The translations under genes and the position numbers were made by a program. A stretch of 64,000 bases of DNA from Streptomyces sp. TN58 (lineage in GTDB: Bacteria; Actinomycetota; Actinomycetes; Streptomycetales; Streptomycetaceae), in the NCBI RefSeq assembly GCF_001941845.1, contig NZ_CP018870.1, positions 1,302,001 to 1,366,000 of the forward strand. Reading direction: 5' to 3'. Shown here piece by piece: positions 34,759 to 43,532 of this stretch (its first letter is position 1; every line of letters starts with the position of its first letter). Under the pieces are notes generated by a model. The model was given only the letters and a program-made list of their open reading frames with translations. It did no database searches and had not been told where the DNA came from.

Positions 34759-36582
34759 CTACTTCTTGGCCGTCGGCCGCAGCCGGACCTTGACCCTGAC
34801 GCGGCCCTGGACGTCGGGCAGGCGCACGGTGAGCGCCTCCGCGTCGAAGTCGGTGTAGGGCTTCTCGTCGATCTCCACGGACGCGATCCGCACCGCGCCG
34901 GCGGGCAGCAGGTCGGGCGAGACGCGCAGGACGCGGTCGGGCAGGCCGGTCGGGTCGGGCTGGAAGTGGAAGTCCATCTCCCGGCCGTTGACGAGCAGGT
35001 TGTTGTAGACGGCGGCGAGATAGCACAGCTCCGCCGAGTGGTACATGGACATCGAGTGGCTGCCCTTGAGCCGCTCGGTGCCGAGCAGGTACGGCGTCCC
35101 GCTGGCGAGGACGTTGAAGTAGACGGCTCCCTCGTCGTGGTCGAGGAAGAAGGTGTTGTAGAAGGCCTGCGCCTGCCGGGCCTCGCGCAGGTTCGCCTCG
35201 CCGCCGACGGTGCCGTTGAGGATGAGGTAGGCGAGGATCGCCTGCTCCTGCTGCCACCAGGCCTTGCGGTCGTGCCAGGCGAAGCGGTGCGCCTCCTGGC
35301 CGCCCTGCTTCACGCGCTCCACGACGTCGTACCAGCCGCCGCGCTGCACGTCGCTGCCGACGGCCGGCATGATCTCGCCGATCTTCCGGGCGAGCTGTTC
35401 GTACGCCGGCTTGGCCTTCAGCGAGTTCATCCGCATCAGGTTCCAGGCGATCTTGAGGTTGTGGCCGACGACCGCGCGGTCCTGCTGCCAGCTGTGCGCC
35501 TTGTCGTGGGACCAGTCGCGCATGAAGCGCTCCTGGACGAACGGGCTGTTCTTGTAGTCCGGGAACTTGTCCGCGATCGTGTCGAAGGTGTATTCGAGGA
35601 AGTCGGCGTACTTCTGCTCGCCCGTCGCCAGGTAGAGGTTGATCAGGTAGGCGGGGGCGTGGTCGCCGACGGAGTTCCAGTTCTTGCGCTCGGCGTTCTC
35701 TCCGAGGGACTCGTGGTCGGCGCTGAAGAGGATCGGGTCGATGTGCGAGTAGTAGCCGCCCTGCTCCGGGTCGAAGAAGAACTTGTCGAACAGCCGGATG
35801 GTGGCGTCCGCGTCGTTCTTGATCCGGACGTCGCCGGTGACCCGGTAGGTCTGGACGGGGCCGGCCAGCGCGTAGATCTGCTCGTACATCGGGATCGCGT
35901 CGTAGTCGTCGGAGAACTCCGAGGTGAACAGCTTGCGTTCGCTGTCCCCGTCGACGCTGATGCCGTGGTACCAGAAGACGACGTCCTCCTCGACGTCCAC
36001 GACCCGCATGTGCTTGCGCAGGTACTCGGTGCCGCGCTCGGCGACTTCCAGGTACTCGTCCTTGCCGGTCAGCAGGTAGGCCGAGGCCATGCCGTAGACC
36101 AGGCGGGAGATGGTGTCGGTCTCCTGGACGTGGCTGGCGGTCTTGTCACCGCCGAGGCGGATCTCGGTGCGGTACTCGGTGAAGTCCACCGGCCCGTCGC
36201 CGAACTGCGCCCGGATGTAGAAGTCGGCCAGCGACTCGATCTGCTTGATCCACCAGCTGCCCTCCTCGAAGCGGTAGTCCTCGGCGCCGCGGCCGAGGAA
36301 CACCAGGCGCTTGGCGTCGAAGCGGCCGCCGTGCTCCGGGTAGTGGATGCCGTAGACGAAGAGGAACCGGCCCGGCGAGAGCATCTCGTCGATGTGCCCG
36401 GAGGCGTCGATGTAGGGCTCGTCCAGGTTGCGGACCAGTTCGGCGCTGGGGTCGCCGGCGAGGGAGATCTCGAACTCCCGCCCGTCGGAGGTCTTCAGCC
36501 GCAGCAGGCGCCTACTGGAGTCGAAGCGGACGACGTAGCCCGCGATGGTGTCGGAGAAGGAGAAGCTCACGGCGTCCGCCAT
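34759..36582 (-). CDS. AGE-family (N-acylglucosamine 2-epimerase-like) sugar isomerase/epimerase
   Basis: 607 aa. A beta-rich N-terminal module of about 120 residues and a C-terminal extension flank an (alpha/alpha)6 barrel with AGE-like blocks WWIKQIESLADFYI, DTISRLVYGMASAYLLTG, FWYHGISVDG, YSHIDPILFSADHESLG, WNSVGDHAPAYLINLYLATG and RFAWHDRKAWWQQEQAILAY. The family interconverts free sugars such as mannose, glucose or cellobiose. Longer than usual (about 400 aa) because of the added modules. ATG 36582 with AGGACGG upstream. First gene of the partner-switching operon. Confidence 0.75.
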   Translation of the reverse strand: MADAVSFSFSDTIAGYVVRFDSSRRLLRLKTSDGREFEISLAGDPSAELVRNLDEPYIDASGHIDEMLSPGRFLFVYGIHYPEHGGRFDAKRLVFLGRGAEDYRFEEGSWWIKQIESLADFYIRAQFGDGPVDFTEYRTEIRLGGDKTASHVQETDTISRLVYGMASAYLLTGKDEYLEVAERGTEYLRKHMRVVDVEEDVVFWYHGISVDGDSERKLFTSEFSDDYDAIPMYEQIYALAGPVQTYRVTGDVRIKNDADATIRLFDKFFFDPEQGGYYSHIDPILFSADHESLGENAERKNWNSVGDHAPAYLINLYLATGEQKYADFLEYTFDTIADKFPDYKNSPFVQERFMRDWSHDKAHSWQQDRAVVGHNLKIAWNLMRMNSLKAKPAYEQLARKIGEIMPAVGSDVQRGGWYDVVERVKQGGQEAHRFAWHDRKAWWQQEQAILAYLILNGTVGGEANLREARQAQAFYNTFFLDHDEGAVYFNVLASGTPYLLGTERLKGSHSMSMYHSAELCYLAAVYNNLLVNGREMDFHFQPDPTGLPDRVLRVSPDLLPAGAVRIASVEIDEKPYTDFDAEALTVRLPDVQGRVRVKVRLRPTAKK

Positions 36583-36730
36583 GTCATACCGTCCTTTTTG
36601 AGGGCTCGGTTCGCCTCCGGGGCGCCTGTTGCCGGCTCGTGGCGCCGTACGTGCTCGAAACGCTCGTACCTCGCGTTCCTCCGCGCGCTCGGCCCCACTC
36701 CCCGTCGCGCCCCTTCGGCTCACTCGCCGT

Positions 36731-37168
36731 TTATTCACCGGTGGCTGGGGTGGTGCGTTCGTCCTCGTATCCCTGGCTGACCTCGACGATGACCCCGTCG
36801 GGATCGCGGACCCACACGGTCCGCCAGCCGCAGATGAAGTCGTCGAAGTCCAGCGGCCCCAGGGTCACTTCCGCCGCGTCGCCCAGGTCGGCCAGGAACG
36901 CGTCCACGCTGTCGGTCTGGAAGGCCAGATGGCGCATCCGGCCGGGGGCCTGCGGACCGTCGTCATCCGCCCGGCGGGCCGGTTCGGTCCCCGCGGCCGC
37001 GAAGAGCTCCAGGTACGCGTCCCCCTTGCGCAGGAACACGATCTGCGCTTCCCCCAGGTCGACGACGCGGGCCCGGGAGAAGCCGAAGTACCGGGTGTAG
37101 AACTCCTCGGTGGTCTTCTGGTCCGCGCAGTTCAGGCCCACGTGGGACCAGCGCAGCCCGGCGGGCAT
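36731..37168 (-). CDS. VOC-family (glyoxalase/dioxygenase fold) protein
   Basis: 145 aa. Two beta-alpha-beta-beta-beta modules: LRWSHVGLNCADQKTTEEFYT with His as first metal ligand, MRHLAFQTDSVDAFLADLGD with second His, and DPDGVIVEVSQGY with Glu. The metal set H/H/E is present. The ATG overlaps the stop of the DJ-1 gene (TGATG). Last gene of an eight-gene operon; could be a lyase, isomerase or dioxygenase. Confidence 0.8.
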   Translation of the reverse strand: MPAGLRWSHVGLNCADQKTTEEFYTRYFGFSRARVVDLGEAQIVFLRKGDAYLELFAAAGTEPARRADDDGPQAPGRMRHLAFQTDSVDAFLADLGDAAEVTLGPLDFDDFICGWRTVWVRDPDGVIVEVSQGYEDERTTPATGE

Positions 37169-37779
37169 CAGCCGGCTCCCCGGCCCCGGCCGGCCGCGAT
37201 CAGCTCGATGAGCCGGCGGGCGAACAGGTGGTGGTGGGCGCCGGTGCGGCCGGTGACCAGGTCCCCGTCGACCACCACGTCCTCGTCGACGTACTCCCCG
37301 CCCATGTTGCGGACGTCGCCGATCAGGTTGTTGTGGCAGACCACCTTGCGGCCGCGGACCTTCCCCGGGATCGAGGACGCCAGCCACATGCCGTGGCAGA
37401 TGATCCCCTTCAGGACCGACGGCTCCTCGAACGCCCGGCGCAGCAGCTCGGTCGCCGGCGCGAGGACGTCCACGTCCTCGGTGTAGCGCAGCCGGTCGGC
37501 CACCATCCCGGAGGGCACGACGAGGGCCGCGTAGCCGCGCAGCTCTTCGTCGGTCAGCCCCTCCAGGGACCGGTTCACGGTGAAGGGCGCCCGGTACTCG
37601 TGCCCGGTGAAGGTGAGGGAGTCGTTGCCCCACAGCCGGGTCAGGAAGTGGACCTCGGCTCCCTCCTCGGCGAACCGGTGCCGGTAGTAGAAGATCTCCG
37701 GCTCGTAGTAGTCGCTCTCGACCAGGACCGCGATCCGGGTCCCGGACAGGGCGCCCTCGCGCAGGACGGCGTCAGACAC
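37168..37779 (-). CDS. DJ-1/PfpI family protein
   Basis: 203 aa. VESDYYEPEIFYY with the conserved acidic residue, ALVVPSGMVADRL and nucleophile elbow GIICHGMWLASS (Cys-His). Close to intracellular protease/glyoxalase PfpI. The start overlaps the GMC gene by 8 nt and the stop overlaps the VOC gene. Second of two DJ-1 proteins in this operon. Confidence 0.8.
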   Translation of the reverse strand: MSDAVLREGALSGTRIAVLVESDYYEPEIFYYRHRFAEEGAEVHFLTRLWGNDSLTFTGHEYRAPFTVNRSLEGLTDEELRGYAALVVPSGMVADRLRYTEDVDVLAPATELLRRAFEEPSVLKGIICHGMWLASSIPGKVRGRKVVCHNNLIGDVRNMGGEYVDEDVVVDGDLVTGRTGAHHHLFARRLIELIAAGRGRGAG

Positions 37780-39376
37780 GGGAGGTCCCCCTCAGGAAGT
37801 CCGCCGCGCGTTCGGCGATCATCGCGATGGCGGTGTGGCAGTTGCCCGACGGGACCGCGGGCATCACGCTCGCGTCGACCACGCGCAGGTTCCGTACGCC
37901 GTGCACCCGCAGCTCCGGGTCGACGACGGCGAGGTCGTCGACGCCCATGCGGCAGGAGCCGGCCTGGTGGTGGTAGCTCTCCGACTTCTGCTTCACGAAG
38001 GCCCGCAGGTCCTCGTCGGACACGTAGCCGGGGCCGGGCTGCAGCTCCTGCTTGTACCAGGGTGAGAACGCCGAGGTCGCGAAGATGTCCCGGGCGATCT
38101 TCACGCCCTGCACCATGCGTTCCAGGTCCCACCGGTCGCCCAGGTAGTTCGGGTTGATCAGCGGGTGCGCCAGCGGGTCGGCGCTCGCCAGCCTGATCCA
38201 GCCGCGCGAGGCGGGGCGTACGACGCCCGGCAGGATGGACACCGTGTTCGGGTGGTCCTGGCCGACGATCACGTCGAAGGGGACGTGGACGAAGGCGATC
38301 TGCAGGTCGGGCGCCGGCAGCCCCGGCTGTGAGGACAGGAACAGAGCGCTCTCCGACAGGTTCTGCGCGGGCGGCGGAAGCTCCTGGGTGACCTCGGCCA
38401 TCAGCCCGGTCAGGACGTGGTTGTGGAAGTTCTTCCCCACCCCGGGCAGGGCCGCGGTGACCGCGATGCCGTGCTCGCGCAGCTGCTCGGGGTGGCCGAC
38501 GCCGGAGAGCAGCAGCAGCTTCGGCGACTCGATCGCCCCGGCCGCCACGACCACCTCGCGCCGGGCCCGTACGGTGTGCGGCCCGGGCGCGGAGGCGCTG
38601 CTGTGGCCGTCGCGGACGGTCCGGCCCGGTATGCCGGCGGGCGCCTGCAGCTGGACGTACTCGACGCCGGTGCAGGTGTCCCCGTCGAAGAGCAGCCGGG
38701 TGCTCTGCGCGCTGGTGCGCAGGGTCAGGTTCGGCCGGCCGAGCGCCGGTTCCAGGTAGGCGGCCAGGGCGCCCTGGCGGCGGCCGTCGGCCACGTCGAT
38801 GTGGTGCCAGCCGGTGCCGAAGAGGCCGCGCCGGGGCCCGTCGGTGTTGAAGTCGGCGATCTCCTGGTGCCCCAGCTCGACGGCCGCGTCGATGAAGGCG
38901 CGCGAGACCGGGTTGGGGTTGTGCAGCCCGGCGTTGGTGATCCGCTGCGGGCCGCGGGTGCCGGTGGTGGGGGCGGTGGCGTCCTCCTGGCCCTCCAGCA
39001 GGGCGAAGTAGGGGAGCACGTCCTCGTACGCCCAGCCGGCGGCTCCCTGGTAGGCCCAGTTGTCGAAGTCCGAGGCGTGGCCGCGGATGTGCATCATGAT
39101 GTAGAGGTTGCTGCTGCCGCCGGGGGCCTTGCCGCGGGGCTCGTAGGTACGGCGGCCGTCGAGCCCGGGCTGCGGTGTGCTGGTGTAGCCCCAGTCCACG
39201 GGGCCGCCGAGGAGCTTGTACCAGGAGGACGGGTCGTCCACCTCGGGCGGGATCCGTGAGCCGCCCGCCTCCAGGACGAGGACGGAGACGTCCGGGTCCT
39301 CGGAGAGCCGGCTCGCCAGGACGCTGCCCGCGGTGCCGGATCCCACGACGATGTAGTCGTACTCTTCCACGCTCAC
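37772..39376 (-). CDS. GMC-family FAD oxidoreductase
   Basis: 534 aa. FAD-binding GSGTAGSVLASRLSE with acceptor E in LVLEAGG, second motif RGKAPGGSSNLYIMMHIRGH, and C-terminal catalytic region ESYHHQAGSCRMG plus PSGNCHTAIAMIAE with the His pair expected for choline-dehydrogenase/glucose-oxidase type enzymes. Oxidises an alcohol, substrate unknown. GTG 39376. Follows an NTF2-like gene by 10 nt. Confidence 0.88.
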   Translation of the reverse strand: MSVEEYDYIVVGSGTAGSVLASRLSEDPDVSVLVLEAGGSRIPPEVDDPSSWYKLLGGPVDWGYTSTPQPGLDGRRTYEPRGKAPGGSSNLYIMMHIRGHASDFDNWAYQGAAGWAYEDVLPYFALLEGQEDATAPTTGTRGPQRITNAGLHNPNPVSRAFIDAAVELGHQEIADFNTDGPRRGLFGTGWHHIDVADGRRQGALAAYLEPALGRPNLTLRTSAQSTRLLFDGDTCTGVEYVQLQAPAGIPGRTVRDGHSSASAPGPHTVRARREVVVAAGAIESPKLLLLSGVGHPEQLREHGIAVTAALPGVGKNFHNHVLTGLMAEVTQELPPPAQNLSESALFLSSQPGLPAPDLQIAFVHVPFDVIVGQDHPNTVSILPGVVRPASRGWIRLASADPLAHPLINPNYLGDRWDLERMVQGVKIARDIFATSAFSPWYKQELQPGPGYVSDEDLRAFVKQKSESYHHQAGSCRMGVDDLAVVDPELRVHGVRNLRVVDASVMPAVPSGNCHTAIAMIAERAADFLRGTSRV

Positions 39377-39386
39377 CTGCGCCCCC

Positions 39387-39767
39387 TCAGTCCTGGCCCA
39401 GGACCTGGAAGGGGACCGTGTCGTGGTGGTTCGCCATGTAGGCGATCTTTCCGTCCACGATCCGGAAGAAGTTCATGACCTCGGCCTCGATGGGCTCGCC
39501 GGAGGCACTGACCGCGCTCAGGTGGGAGACGGCCGCGGCCTTCTCGCCGTCGACGAGGAAGTGCACGGGCTCGTTGCGGAAGACCCGGTACATCGCCCCC
39601 ATGCCCTTCATCATCGAGCGGAGCACGTCCAGGCCCTCTATCCGGCCGGCCAGCTGCTCGTCCATGACCTGGTCGTCGGCGAACAGGTCGCACCAGCGGT
39701 CCCAGTCCCCGGCGTTGGCGTACTCGTAGTACTTCTGCAGGATCTGTCGTGCGTCCATCGCGCTCAT
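39387..39767 (-). CDS. NTF2/SnoaL-like protein (first of three downstream)
   Basis: 126 aa. ILQKYYEYANAGDWDRWCDLFADD opening helix, then FRNEPVHFLVDGEKAAAVSHL strand. Fits a SnoaL/ketosteroid-isomerase fold. 10 nt upstream of the GMC gene and 10 nt after the previous NTF2-like gene. No catalytic dyad assigned. Confidence 0.75.
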   Translation of the reverse strand: MSAMDARQILQKYYEYANAGDWDRWCDLFADDQVMDEQLAGRIEGLDVLRSMMKGMGAMYRVFRNEPVHFLVDGEKAAAVSHLSAVSASGEPIEAEVMNFFRIVDGKIAYMANHHDTVPFQVLGQD

Positions 39768-39777
39768 CCATCCCCCT

Positions 39778-40233
39778 CTAGAGGTCCCTGCGGGTTCCGT
39801 CCGGCCCGAACGGCGCCCAGAACTGGCTGAAGGCGGCCGCCGAGTCCCCGAAGAGGCCGTCGCGGCCCTCGACGATCCGGCCGTCCCGCCACCGCATGAA
39901 GTGGAAGACCGGGTAGTCCATCCGCTCGTACGGGGACCCGCCCGCCTCGGCCGCGCCGGCCCGCAGGGCGACGTTGCGGCACACGTCCGCCGAGCAGTCC
40001 TCGCCGACCAGCACCGCCTCCAGGTCCATCCGGAAGGTGCCGGCCGTGAGCTTGTGGGTCTGCCCCATCAGCTCCCGGAAGGCGTCCAGGCTCTCGTACC
40101 AGCCGGCCAGGGGGTGGTTGCCCGGCACCAGCCAGCGCAGGTCCTCGGAGTAGTACTCCAGGATCCGGGCCCGGTCGCCGGAGCCGAGGGCCGCGTAGGC
40201 CTCCCGGACCCGCTCCGGTGTCACCTCGGTCAT
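39778..40233 (-). CDS. SnoaL-like protein
   Basis: 151 aa. VREAYAALGSGDRARILEYYSEDLRW with WLVPGNHPLAGWYESLDAFREL, typical of SnoaL-like proteins of the ketosteroid isomerase superfamily. 22 nt after the preceding NTF2-like gene. Three different NTF2-like genes in a row suggests several steps or a multi-component enzyme. Confidence 0.75.
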   Translation of the reverse strand: MTEVTPERVREAYAALGSGDRARILEYYSEDLRWLVPGNHPLAGWYESLDAFRELMGQTHKLTAGTFRMDLEAVLVGEDCSADVCRNVALRAGAAEAGGSPYERMDYPVFHFMRWRDGRIVEGRDGLFGDSAAAFSQFWAPFGPDGTRRDL

Positions 40234-40255
40234 CGTCGCTCCTCCTCCACCGCGG

Positions 40256-40690
40256 TCACAGCGAGCCGGAACCGGGCATCGGGGCCAGGTCGTTGACGGT
40301 GTACTGCTGGATCAGCGGCCCGTCGGGGCCGGCGACCACGGTCCAGGTCTGGTCGGCGTCGAAGCCCAGCCACAGGCTGCGGGCGGCCGGCGGGTCCCAG
40401 ACCTTGGCCTGCCAGTTGACGAAGACCCGGACGACCGCGCGGCCGCCCTCGATGACGGGCTCCACCTTGGTGACGGTGTGCACCTCGTCGAAGAAGCGGT
40501 GGGTGACGGCCTCGTACCAGCGGCCGAAGCCCTCGTGTCCGAGGAAGGTGTCCTCGGGGACCTTGAACTCCAGGTCCTCGGTGATCAGGGCGAGCACGTC
40601 GGCCAGGCCCACGTGCTGGTCCAGCGCCGCGTACCAGTTCTCGGCGAAGGCGCGGATCGCGTCCTCGGTCAGCTGCCGCTCGGCGGGCAT
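40256..40690 (-). CDS. NTF2/SnoaL-like protein
   Basis: 144 aa. FAENWYAALDQHVGLADVLALI opening, FKVPEDTFLGHEGFGRWYEAV, then ARSLWLGFDADQTWTVV strand. ATG 40690 follows AGGAGG within 11 nt. 62 nt after the ThDP enzyme stop. Function unknown. Confidence 0.75.
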   Translation of the reverse strand: MPAERQLTEDAIRAFAENWYAALDQHVGLADVLALITEDLEFKVPEDTFLGHEGFGRWYEAVTHRFFDEVHTVTKVEPVIEGGRAVVRVFVNWQAKVWDPPAARSLWLGFDADQTWTVVAGPDGPLIQQYTVNDLAPMPGSGSL

Positions 40691-40752
40691 GCGGTCTCCT
40701 CCTGCTTCCGTTTCGGTGCTGGGTGACTGGCCGGACGCGTCCGGCCCTGGCG

Positions 40753-42399
40753 TCAGATCTGGACGTCGACGAGGAACGGTCCGGGGTGGGACAGCATCCG
40801 GCCCACCGCGGCGACCGCCTCGTCCGGCTTCTCCACCCGCATCCCCCCGGCGCCCAGCGAGCGGGCCAGCCCGGCGAAGTCGATCTCGGGGTGCGAGAGG
40901 TCGAAGGAGCCCGGGAAGCCGTGCTCCGGGATGCTCCGCTCCTGCCAGTACCGGGTGATGTTGTCGTCGAGCAGCCGGTACTTGCGGTTGTTGCAGACGA
41001 CGAACTTGGCGTCGATGCCGTGCCGGGCCGCGGTCCACAGGGCCTGGTAGGTGTACATGGACCCGCCGTCGCCCGCGAAGCCCACCACGAGCCGGTCCGG
41101 GCGGGCCAGCTTGGCGCCGACCGCCCCCGGGAAGCCCACGCCGAGCGATCCGCCGCGGGTGAGGTGGTAGTCGCCGGGGCGCTCCGCCGGCAGGTATCGG
41201 GTGACCAGCGGCGACGTGGTCAGCGCCTCGTCGAAGACGATCAGGTCGCCGCCGGTGCGCTCGGCCAGCGTCCGCAGGAAGACGGCCATCGGCGTGCCGT
41301 CGTCGTCCCCGGCCCCGGCCTCGGCCGCCGCCCGGGCCCGCTCGCGGGTCCGTACGTCGAGCCGGGCGGCCGCGGCGGCCCGCCGCTGCGGGGTCAGCTG
41401 CCGCTCCAGTACGCCGGCCAGCGCGCGCAGCGCCTGCCGGGGATCCGCGGCGAGGCCGAGGTCCACCGGGTGGTTCTTGGCGATCTCGTAGGCGTCGAGG
41501 TCGATGTGGACGACCTTCGCACCGGCCCGGAAGGGGCTCTCCAGCTCGGGAAACACCTCCGGGAAGACGTAGGTGCCCACGATCAGCACCCCGTCGGCGC
41601 CGCCGATCAGCTCCTTGCTGTGCGGGCCGAACATGTGGCCCGTCTGGCCGCGCCGCAGCGGGTGCGAGGCGGCGATGTTCACCTCGGAGGAGTCGACCTC
41701 GTACACGTCGGCGCCCAGCAGTTCGGCGACGGCGGCGAGCTCGCGCTGCGCCCCGGAGAGCGCCACCCCGTCCCCGACCAGCACGACGGGCCGCTCGGCG
41801 GAGGCCAGCAGCTCGGCCGCCCGGCCCACCGACGCGGCGGAGGGGGCCACGTCGGTGAGCGGGACCGCGGCCGGCAGCACGGGCTCGGAGTTGGGTTCGT
41901 CCAGCACGTCCATCGGCAGGGCGACGAACACGGGGCCGCGTGGCGGGGTGAGCGCGATCTTCACGGCCCGCCGGACGGTGCGCAGGACGGACCGCGGATC
42001 GGTCACCCGGGTCGCGTACTTGGTCACGGGCCTGGCCATCGCCACCAGGTCGGCCGCCATCTGCGCGTCCATGGCGTCGTAGCGCACCCCGGCGTCGCCG
42101 GCGACGACGACGAGCGGGGTGTGGCCGCGCAGCGACTGGTACAGCATCCCGATGCCGTTGCCCAGGCCCACTCCGGAGTGCAGCTGGAGCAGGGCCGGGC
42201 CGCCGGTCGCCCGGGCGTAGCCGTCGGCGATGCCGGCGGCGACGGTCTCCTGGAGGGCCAGGACGTACCGGAAGTCCGCCGCCGCGTCCGCCGCGTCGAG
42301 GAATCCCTGTTCCACCGTCCCCGGATTTCCGAACATCACATTCAGACCGTCGGCCTTGAACTGCTCGATCAGCCTTTCCCGTCCGGGAGTGGCTTCCAT
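40753..42399 (-). CDS. ThDP-dependent enzyme, benzoylformate decarboxylase/acetolactate synthase-like
   Basis: 548 aa. Pyrimidine domain with GNPGTVEQGFLDA and catalytic Glu in ALQETVAAGIADGYARA, middle Rossmann-like domain, and ThDP-Mg motif GDGGSMYTYQALWTAA ending in NN. The His pair and GNPGT opening favour a 2-oxo-acid decarboxylase (benzoylformate-type) rather than true acetolactate synthase. ATG 42399 chosen because GAGGGGG lies 6 nt upstream; an ATG at 42417 would add six residues. 43 nt after the DJ-1 gene. Confidence 0.85.
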   Translation of the reverse strand: MEATPGRERLIEQFKADGLNVMFGNPGTVEQGFLDAADAAADFRYVLALQETVAAGIADGYARATGGPALLQLHSGVGLGNGIGMLYQSLRGHTPLVVVAGDAGVRYDAMDAQMAADLVAMARPVTKYATRVTDPRSVLRTVRRAVKIALTPPRGPVFVALPMDVLDEPNSEPVLPAAVPLTDVAPSAASVGRAAELLASAERPVVLVGDGVALSGAQRELAAVAELLGADVYEVDSSEVNIAASHPLRRGQTGHMFGPHSKELIGGADGVLIVGTYVFPEVFPELESPFRAGAKVVHIDLDAYEIAKNHPVDLGLAADPRQALRALAGVLERQLTPQRRAAAAARLDVRTRERARAAAEAGAGDDDGTPMAVFLRTLAERTGGDLIVFDEALTTSPLVTRYLPAERPGDYHLTRGGSLGVGFPGAVGAKLARPDRLVVGFAGDGGSMYTYQALWTAARHGIDAKFVVCNNRKYRLLDDNITRYWQERSIPEHGFPGSFDLSHPEIDFAGLARSLGAGGMRVEKPDEAVAAVGRMLSHPGPFLVDVQI

Positions 42400-42442
42400 G
42401 AATTCCCCCTCGACCATCCGATTTCCGAGCGGATTTCCGCGA

Positions 42443-43267
42443 CTACCAGCCGTACCGGGCGAGTCCGTCCTCCAGTACCTCCACGATCTTCTGCCCCGTC
42501 AGATAGGAGTCGGGGGTGGAGCGTCCGGTGACGAAGGGGAAGTCGACGATCACGGAGACCGGTTTGCCGAAGTTCCCGTGGTAGGCGCCGTCCGGTCCGG
42601 TCGCGTCGCGCAGGATGTACTCCAGCGGATACGGGGGCGGTCCCATGTTGAAGTCGGTACCGAGGAATCCGGTGCCGTCCTTGTAGTCGTACTCCTTGCA
42701 GTGGCCGGTCACGTGCTTGCCCCAGATGATGCTCCTGCGGTCGTCCCAGTCCCGGGCGAAGGCCAGGCAGGCGACCCCGTAGCACTCGGCGGCCACGACC
42801 TTGCCGGCCTTCCGGAAGGCCAGGATCAGGGCGTGTACGCGCTCGTTGTTGGCGAGGTCGGCGATCGGGCCGCTGCCGCCGACGATGAGGATCGCGTCGT
42901 ATGCGGCGATGTCGGCGTCGAGCGCGTCGAGGTCGCGGTGGTACTGCTCCAGCTTCGGCAGGTAGGCCGCGTCGCTCGTGTAGGGGCGCTCGGGCACCCA
43001 CGCCTCGATGTCGAGCGGCGAGTCCAGCCGGCTCGACTGCTCGAACTCCCGTCCCAGCCTGGCGTTCTCCTCGGTGGTCACCGAGCGTCCCAGCGGCGGG
43101 TCGACGTAGTTCGCGTCGAGGCTCGGCGGAAGAGCGTGCGCACGCTTTCCGGTCGGCGTCGCGAATACGACCTCGTAGCCCCGCTCGTCGAACTTCGAGA
43201 CGGGGCCTATCAGTTCTTCGGCCCAGTAACCGTGTTCGGAGACAATGACCAGAATCCTTCTGCTCAC
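42443..43267 (-). CDS. DJ-1/PfpI family protein
   Basis: 274 aa. VIVSEHGYWAEELIGPVSKF with conserved Glu, ILIVGGSGPIADL and nucleophile elbow VAAECYGVACLA. The residue after the Cys is Tyr rather than His, as in some Hsp31/YhbO relatives. GTG 43267 follows GGAGGAA. Heads the eight-gene operon running to 36731. Confidence 0.8.
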   Translation of the reverse strand: MSRRILVIVSEHGYWAEELIGPVSKFDERGYEVVFATPTGKRAHALPPSLDANYVDPPLGRSVTTEENARLGREFEQSSRLDSPLDIEAWVPERPYTSDAAYLPKLEQYHRDLDALDADIAAYDAILIVGGSGPIADLANNERVHALILAFRKAGKVVAAECYGVACLAFARDWDDRRSIIWGKHVTGHCKEYDYKDGTGFLGTDFNMGPPPYPLEYILRDATGPDGAYHGNFGKPVSVIVDFPFVTGRSTPDSYLTGQKIVEVLEDGLARYGW

Positions 43268-43347
43268 GTATTCCTCCAGGCGCCGCCTGTTGTCGTTGGT
43301 CCCCCACACTGGCCGCGCCCCGGGTCTTCGTCAAAGCGCCGGCATGC

Positions 43348-43433
43348 GACTTCGTGAGGTAGCCGGACAGGTGGCCGCGGCACTTCAGGAAGTCGTTCGC
43401 GGACGTCATGAAGTAGCCGCTGGACTACATGAC
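43348..43433. promoter_or_regulatory. repeat-rich operator region between divergent operons
   Basis: GACTTCGTGAGGTAGCC (43348-43364) recurs as GACGTCATGAAGTAGCC (43402-43418), 14 of 17 matches. GTCATG (43405) and CATGAC (43428) form an inverted pair, and CTTC-AG-GAAG (43383-43392) is a small palindrome. Likely binding region for a regulator of the DJ-1 operon or of the UBP gene. Confidence 0.4.
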
Positions 43434-43472
43434 TTCGGCCGAATCGGTGAACCATTCCGGAGGGCACGCCCT

Positions 43473-43478
43473 TAGGGT
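43473..43478 (+). promoter_or_regulatory. -10-like hexamer for the UBP gene
   Basis: TAGGGT matches the Streptomyces housekeeping -10 pattern and lies 54 bp before ATG 43533; a weak -35-like TGAACC begins at 43448. Confidence 0.25.
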
Positions 43479-43532
43479 CTGGACGCGCCGTGAATCGCGG
43501 GCGCGCGAAGTACGAGGAGAAGGACGGCGACG

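Noticed and set aside
40753..42399. Acetolactate synthase for branched-chain amino-acid synthesis
   Set aside because: No regulatory subunit gene follows, the N-terminal motif fits decarboxylases better, and the neighbourhood is not biosynthetic for amino acids.
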